A stretch of 13,451 nucleotides of DNA from contig JAYRWN010000382.1 of NCBI GenBank assembly GCA_041917975.1, forward strand, positions 1-13,451. The letters are read 5' to 3'. The stretch comes from JAYRWN01 sp041917975. GTDB taxonomy: Bacteria; Bacteroidota; Bacteroidia; Chitinophagales; Saprospiraceae. The position numbers were made by a program, and so were the translations under genes. Shown piece after piece: positions 1-6,180 of this stretch; the stretch's first letter is position 1, and each line of letters starts with the position of its first letter. The notes beneath the pieces are model-generated. The model searched no databases, was not told where the DNA came from, and saw only the letters and a program-made list of their open reading frames with translations.

Positions 1-1
1 A

Positions 2-175
2 AAACTGGATGGCCAGGAAGAAACTATTGCCCGGCAGGAGATCAAAACTATGCAAGCGTCTCCTATCTCCGCCATGCCGGATGGCCTCGAATCCAGTATC
101 AGTGTAGAAGAAATGCGGGACCTTATCACCTTCATCAAACGGGGAGGTTCCTTAAAAACATCGCCTGTTCAGTAA
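2..175 (+). CDS. C-terminal fragment, PVC-type heme-binding domain protein (probable)
   Basis: The gene enters from the left edge and only its last 57 residues are visible, in frame from base 2 to a TAA at 173-175. The segment contains SPISAMPDGLESSISVEEM followed by RDLITFIKRGG. The pattern of a Met-Pro-(D/E)-Gly-Leu-Glu turn, then a Ser/Thr-x-(E/Q)-(E/D)-(M/L) helix start and a hydrophobic helix, is what I know from the extreme C-terminus of Planctomycete/Verrucomicrobia-type cytochrome c domains. These often end large membrane-bound dehydrogenase or glucose/sorbosone dehydrogenase-like proteins, which are also common in Bacteroidota. The CxxCH heme site would lie upstream of the window, so heme binding cannot be confirmed. 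A hairpin terminator follows about 60 bases after the stop. The identification rests on a short motif only. Confidence 0.55.
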   Translation, partial: KLDGQEETIARQEIKTMQASPISAMPDGLESSISVEEMRDLITFIKRGGSLKTSPVQ

Positions 176-230
176 TATTTTAAAGTCATTGAAACGACAT
201 AATTAAGTTTTTACAGCTTGTCCATCACCT

Positions 231-263
231 AAAAAAAGGGAGGCTGCCCTCCCCTTTTGTTTT
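231..263. terminator. Bidirectional intrinsic terminator
   Basis: An A-run precedes a GGGAGG/CCTCCC stem (238-243 with 248-253, loop CTGC), followed by CTTTTGTTTT. Because it has A's on one side and T's on the other, it can terminate transcripts from both directions. It sits between the plus-strand heme-binding fragment and the minus-strand lipoprotein gene, which converge here. Confidence 0.7.
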
Positions 264-287
264 ATAATATCATTATGAAATATTAGC

Positions 288-716
288 CTAATTTTTTTCA
301 AAGGTGAGATAGTCGGATCCGCCATTACCTCCACTGATGTGTTCCAGGACCAGTTTTGAAGTGGTGGTTTTGGACGTAATTCGCCAATCTTCGGTGAGGC
401 CTTCAAAACTACTGGGCGAAAGGAAGGCCAGGTATAATTTTAGATCACTATCCTCGTTTTCCGTGGCCCAACTGCCGGTGATGGTGGTGGAGCCTTTTAC
501 TGCCGAGATCAGGCCATTAGTACTGAACGTAAAAGTATAGCCGGTGAATTGGTTAGTGTGGTCTTTTCCACTATCTACAAAATTGGTGATCCGCCAGGAA
601 CCAGCCACCACGGTGGTATTCATCTGCTGCGTATCGGTAAATGGAGAAACCGTTTCTTGAGTGCATTGGGTGAAGAGTAGCAAGGAGGATAAACTAATAA
701 AAATCAATATTTTCAT
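288..716 (-). CDS. Lipocalin-like small lipoprotein
   Basis: A 142-residue secreted lipoprotein. It opens with MKILIFISLSSLLLFTQC: one Lys, a hydrophobic stretch and a Cys at residue 18 that would be lipidated (the -1 Gln is unusual but tolerated in Bacteroidota lipoproteins). The mature part has a GSWRITNF motif, alternating beta strands such as GYTFTFSTNG and a second GSWATENED segment, ending in DYLTFEKN. A repeated G-x-W strand start with a short all-beta body is typical of Bacteroidota lipocalin-like (DUF4923/DUF5004-type) lipoproteins. I infer this fold from the pattern and no ligand can be named. An in-frame ATG six codons upstream (734) would only add MLKFVT before the signal peptide, so 716 is preferred. 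The gene is monocistronic and ends at the shared terminator. Confidence 0.7.
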   Translation of the reverse strand: MKILIFISLSSLLLFTQCTQETVSPFTDTQQMNTTVVAGSWRITNFVDSGKDHTNQFTGYTFTFSTNGLISAVKGSTTITGSWATENEDSDLKLYLAFLSPSSFEGLTEDWRITSKTTTSKLVLEHISGGNGGSDYLTFEKN

Positions 717-845
717 GGTTACAAATTTTAGCATTGTAACGCTAGAAATATCCCTTGGCTTATCTTAGGTTCCTTAATTCTGACCGAATCGGGAAATTGT
801 ATTGCTGAACTGGTCTTTTCGCAGCTCAATAAAAACTCTGGATCA

Positions 846-1769
846 TCAGACAGACTGCATACGCACGGCCAGTTGTGCCGCTAAACGGGCATTATTAAGC
901 ACCAGAGCTATGTTAGCCTGGACCGTGCGGCCGTTAGAATGGCGATGCAAATAATCCAGCAAAAAAGGAGTAATCTGCTTGCCGTGAATGCCTTGTTCAC
1001 GGATGGACAATAAAGCTTGGTGCACCCACGCTTCGAGCACTACCGAGGGTATCTCATGTTCAACAGGAATGGGATTGGCGATGAGCATGCCGGAAGGCAG
1101 CCCTAAACTAAAGTGCTGGTGGATCACCGTAGCCAGTGCATCTAAAGTGTCAGCCTGGTAAGGTACCTGCCATGAACTGGAGGCGCTGTAAAAAGATGGA
1201 AAATAAGCCGTTCCATATCCGATAACCGGCACGCCCATGGTCTCCAGATACTCCAGAGTGCGCCCTAAGTCCAAAATGATTTTTGCACCAGCACTGACCA
1301 CGACCACCGGCGTCCGAGAGAGTTCCACCAGATCGGCAGAGACATCCAGAGTTTGTTCGCCTTCACGGTGCACACCTCCTATTCCACCGGTAGCAAAAAA
1401 ACGGATGCCAGCCTGATGGGCTAACCGCATCGTAGCTGAAACTGTGGTCGCCCCCATGACCTTGCGGGCCAACACCCAACCCAGGTCCCGGGAAGCTGTT
1501 TTGATGGCTTGCACACCATCCCGGCACAGACGCTCCAGGTCATGCTCCTCCAGGCCAATGTGGACTTTGCCATCAAGCACGGCTATCCCCGCGGGGGTGG
1601 CCTCTGACCCCAGAATAGTTCCATTGAGTTGTTGCGCCAGCTGGAAATTGTCAGGCCAGGGTAAACCGTGGCAAAGCAAAGTGGATTCTAAAGCCACGAC
1701 AGCCTTTCCATACTGCAAAGCGTCTTCTACTTCCGGTTTAACTTGAAAAAATGCAGCTGGCAAGGGCAA
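846..1769 (-). CDS. psuG: Pseudouridine-5'-phosphate glycosidase
   Basis: A cytosolic enzyme that splits the C-C glycosidic bond of pseudouridine 5'-phosphate to uracil and ribose 5-phosphate, the second step of pseudouridine breakdown. The 307-residue length is normal for the family. Family signatures are ALESTLLCHGLP (26-37), KTASRDL (90-96), GATTVSATM, ATGGIGGVHR (126-135), SAGAKIILDLGRTLEYLE and RTVQANIALVLNNA near the C-terminus. Glu28, Lys90, Asp146, Lys163 and Asn286 fall at a constant offset of -3 from the E. coli catalytic set Glu31, Lys93, Asp149, Lys166 and Asn289, so the active site looks complete. The start is TTG at 1769. An in-frame TGA lies four codons upstream and no early ATG is available, so a non-ATG start is required (TTG at 1763 is the alternative). 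Only 4 bases separate it from the stop of the upstream DUF5916 gene, implying cotranscription and probably translational coupling. No pseudouridine kinase (psuK) gene is in the window. Confidence 0.95.
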   Translation of the reverse strand: MPLPAAFFQVKPEVEDALQYGKAVVALESTLLCHGLPWPDNFQLAQQLNGTILGSEATPAGIAVLDGKVHIGLEEHDLERLCRDGVQAIKTASRDLGWVLARKVMGATTVSATMRLAHQAGIRFFATGGIGGVHREGEQTLDVSADLVELSRTPVVVVSAGAKIILDLGRTLEYLETMGVPVIGYGTAYFPSFYSASSSWQVPYQADTLDALATVIHQHFSLGLPSGMLIANPIPVEHEIPSVVLEAWVHQALLSIREQGIHGKQITPFLLDYLHRHSNGRTVQANIALVLNNARLAAQLAVRMQSV

Positions 1770-1773
1770 AAGT

Positions 1774-3978
1774 TTATTTCAAAACATCAAAAACATATGA
1801 ATATTTGGCCGTAAAACTGCGCTGATTAAATGCTGCGTTGCCGCGAGCATCGTTATACACCAGGAATAAACCGGTATTAGCTTGTTTTATCCACCCTATC
1901 CGAATGTTAGATGACCACAGATGCAATACATTATTGTACTGGATGAGGGCTTGGGTGAAAAGATGTGGTGTAAAAGAATACGCCAGTCGGGTTTTAAAAA
2001 TATTGGTGGTAAAATTACCATCGGGCAGTTTGATGTAGTTGGTTTGTAAGCCAAATTCTGAGTTGAATCTATCGCCGAAGCGTAGAAATACCGAACCGCC
2101 ATTGGCCACCCGGCTTCCGCCGAAAAATCCCCCAATGATAGCCCGCGTACTCATCGATATGGTTTTGCTTTGGTTAGTCATTAATACCAGTTGTGCTTCC
2201 TGATGATTATAAGTACCGGCTGGCACGGTGACATTTTCTGAAATAGGAAAATCCTTTAACACGCCTTCGGTAGTAAAATTTATCCCCGTGTGGATCTCCG
2301 TACCGTTCTCCCATTCCCAATGGTTATCCACATGTAAAAAACTGGTTTGTAAAAATCCGTTGAAGTCCCAATACCCCCGCCAGGATACATGCGGCCGCAG
2401 TTCCAATAATCCGAATTTGCCATTCATACGCCAATGATATAAAGCCAGTGCTTCGGGCTTGCGGAAACTGTTGCGCAATAAAAAACCTACCTCTGGATTA
2501 AAACCTTCACCAACCTCCGAATAGGCCAGGTTGAAATTCCACCGGTTCCATTCGTAATTACTTTGAAGTTTGAAAGCATGGTGGTTATCCGGATTATTGG
2601 GCGAAAAAGTCTGCGCATAAAACGCGCTGATCTGCGCTTTTTTTCCAAGACCAATACGCGTGTCAGTGGCTAAGGTGCGGTTAAAACTGTTGACGCCTTC
2701 CCCCAAACCTTCGCGGTTAATAAATGCGACGCCCAGTGAAGAACGCTGGGCAAATTCATGACTAACCCGGGCCACTGAAAAATTATTCTTAGAGATCCCG
2801 GTCGAAGCTACATCATCAGTAAACATACTCAGCATACCGATATTGGTACGGTTCACCTTTCCGGTCAGGCGGGCCCCGCCAATGATGGGCACGATATTAC
2901 CCGAATTGTCAATGCCGATACGCCGGCTGAAAAACAATTCAATTTCGCCGGGGCTACCTACGCCGAACCATCCGGCGTTTTCAAGGAAAAACGGCCTTTT
3001 TTCCGGAAAAAACAGATTAAACCGATCCAGATTGACCTGTTGCTCATCAACTTCCACCTGTGCAAAATCCGTATTATATGTGAGGTCTAAGGTCAGACTA
3101 GGTGTTATGCTGAATTTCACATCCCCACCTACTTCACCTTTAGCTTTCCAGGGCTGGTCACTATCCCCAATACGACGAACATTTCCCAGGACGTAAGGGA
3201 TTATTTTAAGATTACCTGGGTTTTTTAAGTTCATACCGGTGACTGTGCCGGCCAGGGATAAACGATGCAAATTGAATTCTACAGGCAAAGCCGCCCAATA
3301 GTTGACTTCATTATTTTTGCGGATGTTACGTTGGAAATTTGCCCCCCAAACCTGGTTCTCCCCAGGATTATACCGCAACGTGCGCAAGGGAATCGAGAAT
3401 TCGGTACTCCATCCGAATTTATCCACTTTAGACTTTACCTTCCACGCCGCATCCCAGTTGAGGTTGAATCCCCCTATGCGGCCACCTTGCTGGCGATTGG
3501 CATTGAAGTTACCTATGCCTTCATTATCCACTTGCCCATCGTATTCTACGCCGACCGGATTTGTGCCAAAAACGAAGCCGTTTTGTCCGTCATGATAGGT
3601 ATCCAGTATAAAGAGAAATGCGTCGGTGTTATCAAGTAGAGCATCCCGCCGGGAATCAGTTACTACCAGTTGGTCCGGGGTCTGATCATAACATATGGCA
3701 GAAACATAAAGGTTAGCTTCATCATAACCTAGCCGAATCTCGGTTTTTTCAGTACCCGGGTTACCGGCATTGGGTTTGGTTTGCCACAATTCGGTGATGG
3801 GGGTTATGTTCTGCCAGGCCACATCATTCATTACATCACCATCCACCGCCGGCGGAGCCGTTAATAATTGGATCTGTAAATGAGGCCGTTCTTTTACATT
3901 GGGCATAGGCCGGTTCACCTGAGCCATCATCAGGGACACATCAAGCAGGAAAATTAGTACGAAGTTTATTTTAATCAT
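1774..3978 (-). CDS. DUF5916 outer-membrane protein with CBM9-like N-terminal domain
   Basis: A 734-residue exported protein of a Bacteroidota family of unknown biochemical role. Residues 1-20 form a signal peptide (MIKINFVLIFLLDVSLMMAQ, with an unusual Asp in the hydrophobic core). About residues 30-240 resemble a family 9 carbohydrate-binding fold: PPAVDGDVMNDVAW, the strand LYVSAICYDQ, then DNTDAFLFILDTYHDGQNGFVFGTNPVG and FGWSTEFSIPLRTLRY. The remainder is the DUF5916 region, with LDLTYNTDFAQVEVDEQQVNL, FFPEKRPFFLENAGWF and FFSRRIG, followed by many alternating strands rich in aromatic residues that suggest an outer-membrane beta-barrel. The protein ends in a strand (YSYVFDVLK). It is the first gene of a minus-strand unit with psuG; its promoter should lie in 3979-4166. 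The family name is secure; transport or glycan binding is inference. Confidence 0.88.
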   Translation of the reverse strand: MIKINFVLIFLLDVSLMMAQVNRPMPNVKERPHLQIQLLTAPPAVDGDVMNDVAWQNITPITELWQTKPNAGNPGTEKTEIRLGYDEANLYVSAICYDQTPDQLVVTDSRRDALLDNTDAFLFILDTYHDGQNGFVFGTNPVGVEYDGQVDNEGIGNFNANRQQGGRIGGFNLNWDAAWKVKSKVDKFGWSTEFSIPLRTLRYNPGENQVWGANFQRNIRKNNEVNYWAALPVEFNLHRLSLAGTVTGMNLKNPGNLKIIPYVLGNVRRIGDSDQPWKAKGEVGGDVKFSITPSLTLDLTYNTDFAQVEVDEQQVNLDRFNLFFPEKRPFFLENAGWFGVGSPGEIELFFSRRIGIDNSGNIVPIIGGARLTGKVNRTNIGMLSMFTDDVASTGISKNNFSVARVSHEFAQRSSLGVAFINREGLGEGVNSFNRTLATDTRIGLGKKAQISAFYAQTFSPNNPDNHHAFKLQSNYEWNRWNFNLAYSEVGEGFNPEVGFLLRNSFRKPEALALYHWRMNGKFGLLELRPHVSWRGYWDFNGFLQTSFLHVDNHWEWENGTEIHTGINFTTEGVLKDFPISENVTVPAGTYNHQEAQLVLMTNQSKTISMSTRAIIGGFFGGSRVANGGSVFLRFGDRFNSEFGLQTNYIKLPDGNFTTNIFKTRLAYSFTPHLFTQALIQYNNVLHLWSSNIRIGWIKQANTGLFLVYNDARGNAAFNQRSFTAKYSYVFDVLK

Positions 3979-4166
3979 TATACCAAAACATTATCATCCG
4001 TTTCATCGGCCAAAATACTGAAATAACCTAAAACGTTATAGTATGGGATTTTGAATAGTGGCCCAAAACAGTAAATTCCATTAAAGATTGTTTACTTAAA
4101 TGCACATTATCCCCGGATTTTTCATAAAGGAACGTAATTTGCATACGCATTAGAAAAAAATTAGTT
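3979..4166. promoter_or_regulatory. Divergent intergenic region (DUF5916/psuG unit and nucleotide-sugar pair)
   Basis: A 188-base AT-rich gap between two divergently transcribed units, so it must hold both promoters. The closest thing to a Bacteroidota -7 box for the plus-strand unit is TAATTTG at about 4135-4141, one T short of TAnnTTTG and lacking a well-placed upstream TTG. I saw no convincing operator or riboswitch-like structure. Confidence 0.4.
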
Positions 4167-5105
4167 GTGTCAAGAGTTTTGATTACCGGTGCGGCCGGAT
4201 TTATCGGTTCCCATTTATGTGATTTGTTTTTGGCTAAAGGGCATCATGTGATCGGGATGGATAACCTCCTCACTGGTAACCTGAAGAACATCGAACATCT
4301 GTTTCCCCGGACTGACTTCGAGTTTTATCACCATGATGTGACTAAATTCGTCCATGTGCCGGGCCCATTGACTTTTATCTTGCATTTCGCCTCACCGGCC
4401 TCTCCTATTGATTACCTGCGCATGCCTATTCAGACGTTAAAAGTTGGATCTCTCGGGACACATAATCTCTTGGGCTTGGCCAAAGAAAAAAAAGCCCGCA
4501 TTCTCATTGCATCCACCTCTGAAGTTTATGGCGACCCTCTCATCCATCCCCAGCCGGAGAGTTATTGGGGTAATGTCAATCCAATCGGCCCGCGTGGTGT
4601 ATATGATGAAGCCAAACGTTTCCAGGAAGCCATAACTATGGCCTACCATAATTTTCATGGATTAGAAACCCGCATCGTGCGCATCTTCAATACCTATGGG
4701 CCACGCATGCGTCTGGAAGACGGACGTGCCTTGCCGGCTTTTTTCTCCCAGGCTATCAAAGGAGAAGACATCACTGTGTTCGGTAAAGGGACTCAGACCC
4801 GGTCCTTTTGTTATGTGGATGATCTGGTGGAGGGGATTTACCGCCTGCTAATGTCCGATTATCATTTACCGGTAAATATCGGGAATCCGCAGGAGATTAC
4901 CATCCGGGACGTGGCAGAAGAAGTCATCCGCATTACCGGATCGGCCAGCAAAGTGGTGTATAAGTCTCTGCCTGTCGATGATCCGAAAGTGCGTCAGCCG
5001 GACATCACTCTGGCGACTGATTTGCTGGCCTGGAGTCCAAAAGTGTCCCGTGCGGAAGGCCTGCAGAAAACTTATGAATACTTTTACCATATCTTAAAAC
5101 CATGA
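4167..5105 (+). CDS. UDP-glucuronate decarboxylase-type SDR enzyme (UDP-xylose synthase family)
   Basis: A 312-residue cytosolic extended short-chain dehydrogenase. Enzymes of this type oxidise UDP-glucuronate at C4 with bound NAD+, decarboxylate it and give UDP-xylose (or the 4-keto sugar). The Rossmann motif GAAGFIGSH is at 8-16 with the adenosine-binding Asp32. The UXS-specific stretch follows: LHFASPASPIDY (72-83), STSEVYGDP (116-124, catalytic Glu119), HPQPESYWGNVNPIGPRGVY, YDEAK with catalytic Tyr146 and Lys150, and NTYGPRMRLEDGR. The PESYWGNVNPIGPR run separates UXS from UDP-glucose epimerases and dTDP-glucose dehydratases. Translation starts at GTG 4167 (GTG-TCA-AGA); no in-frame ATG precedes the Rossmann strand. 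It overlaps the next gene by 4 bases (ATGA), so the pair is an operon. No UDP-glucose 6-dehydrogenase to supply its substrate is visible. Confidence 0.9.
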   Translation: MSRVLITGAAGFIGSHLCDLFLAKGHHVIGMDNLLTGNLKNIEHLFPRTDFEFYHHDVTKFVHVPGPLTFILHFASPASPIDYLRMPIQTLKVGSLGTHNLLGLAKEKKARILIASTSEVYGDPLIHPQPESYWGNVNPIGPRGVYDEAKRFQEAITMAYHNFHGLETRIVRIFNTYGPRMRLEDGRALPAFFSQAIKGEDITVFGKGTQTRSFCYVDDLVEGIYRLLMSDYHLPVNIGNPQEITIRDVAEEVIRITGSASKVVYKSLPVDDPKVRQPDITLATDLLAWSPKVSRAEGLQKTYEYFYHILKP

Positions 5106-6178
5106 TACATCAAAATGTATTGATCACTGGAGGTGCTGGATTTATCGGATCACATTTGGTTCGGCACATGGTTAATAAGTACCCGCACTACCGCATCATC
5201 AATCTGGATAAACTGACTTACGCCGGTAATCTGGAGAATTTAAAGGACATCGAAAATAAACCCAATTATGTTTTTGTCAAAGGCGACATCAGGGACCTTG
5301 AAGCCGTACAACATCTTTTTGAGAATTACCAGGTAGACGGTGTCATCCATTTGGCTGCCGAGTCACATGTAGACCGCAGTATTTCTGACCCATTGGAATT
5401 TATTTCCACCAATGTATTAGGTACTGCCACCTTACTTTTGGCCGCTAAAAATTACTGGCAAAATGGACGAACAGGCCGATTCCACCATGTCAGTACTGAT
5501 GAAGTGTACGGTTCCCTGGGAGAAAGCGGGTATTTCACGGAAGAAACGGCTTATGACCCCCGTTCGCCTTACTCTGCATCCAAGGCCAGTTCGGACCACC
5601 TGGTGATGGCGTTTTATCACACCTACCACTTGCCGGCGGTAATTTCTAATTGCTCCAACAATTATGGCCCCTTTCATTTCCCGGAAAAACTCATCCCTTT
5701 GATGATCAATAACATCCTGCACCAAAAGCCGCTCCCGGTGTACGGTGAAGGATTAAACGTGCGCGATTGGCTGTGGGTGGAGGACCATGTGGAAGCCATC
5801 GATTTAATTTTTCATCAGGGAAGGGCAGGTGAAAAATACAATGTCGGTGGCCATAACGAAATGCGCAACATCGATTTAGTGCACGTGTTATGCGACATCA
5901 TGGATAAAAAATTAGGTCGGGCCATCGGCACATCCCGCCAATTAATCACCTATGTGAAGGACCGCCCCGGCCATGATCTCCGTTACGCTATAGATCCAAC
6001 TAAACTGAAGGATGAGTTAGGCTGGGAACCTCGCGTTAAACCAGTGGATGGGTTAAGTATTACTGCAGACTGGTACCTGCATAATCAGGATTGGCTGCAA
6101 AAAGTCACCTCCGGTGAGTATCGTACCTATTATCACCAACATTATGAACTTCGTTTTCTTAATAAGATCGTTCCCTGA
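5102..6178 (+). CDS. rmlB: dTDP-glucose 4,6-dehydratase
   Basis: A 358-residue cytosolic SDR enzyme (also called rfbB) that converts dTDP-glucose to dTDP-4-keto-6-deoxyglucose, the branch point for dTDP-L-rhamnose and other deoxysugars. Visible motifs are the NAD-binding GGAGFIGSH (10-18), LAAESHVDRS (84-93), STDEVYG with the Thr-Asp-Glu dehydration triad at 132-134, YSASK with catalytic Tyr157 and Lys161, NNYGPFHFPEKLIP (186-199), VYGEGLNVRDWLWVEDH and the C-terminal DRPGHDLRYAIDPTKL. Length and motif order match the bacterial enzyme. The ATG overlaps the stop of the UXS-type gene, suggesting translational coupling. The usual partners rmlA, rmlC and rmlD are not in the window, so the final sugar cannot be named. 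Its stop is 2 bases from the converging malic enzyme stop, leaving no intergenic terminator. Confidence 0.95.
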   Translation: MIHQNVLITGGAGFIGSHLVRHMVNKYPHYRIINLDKLTYAGNLENLKDIENKPNYVFVKGDIRDLEAVQHLFENYQVDGVIHLAAESHVDRSISDPLEFISTNVLGTATLLLAAKNYWQNGRTGRFHHVSTDEVYGSLGESGYFTEETAYDPRSPYSASKASSDHLVMAFYHTYHLPAVISNCSNNYGPFHFPEKLIPLMINNILHQKPLPVYGEGLNVRDWLWVEDHVEAIDLIFHQGRAGEKYNVGGHNEMRNIDLVHVLCDIMDKKLGRAIGTSRQLITYVKDRPGHDLRYAIDPTKLKDELGWEPRVKPVDGLSITADWYLHNQDWLQKVTSGEYRTYYHQHYELRFLNKIVP

Positions 6179-6180
6179 TT

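Noticed and set aside
203..406. 67-codon minus-strand frame over the terminator and the lipoprotein end
   Set aside because: It runs through the terminator hairpin and overlaps the lipocalin-like gene in another frame, with no recognisable protein features.
735..845. Possible terminator after psuG
   Set aside because: No GC-rich hairpin followed by a T-tract on the minus strand could be identified in this gap.
3265..3639. 124-codon plus-strand reading frame opposite the DUF5916 gene
   Set aside because: It lies wholly antisense to a well-supported coding region, matches no family I recognise, and has no domain-like pattern; it is a by-product of the coding bias of the real gene.
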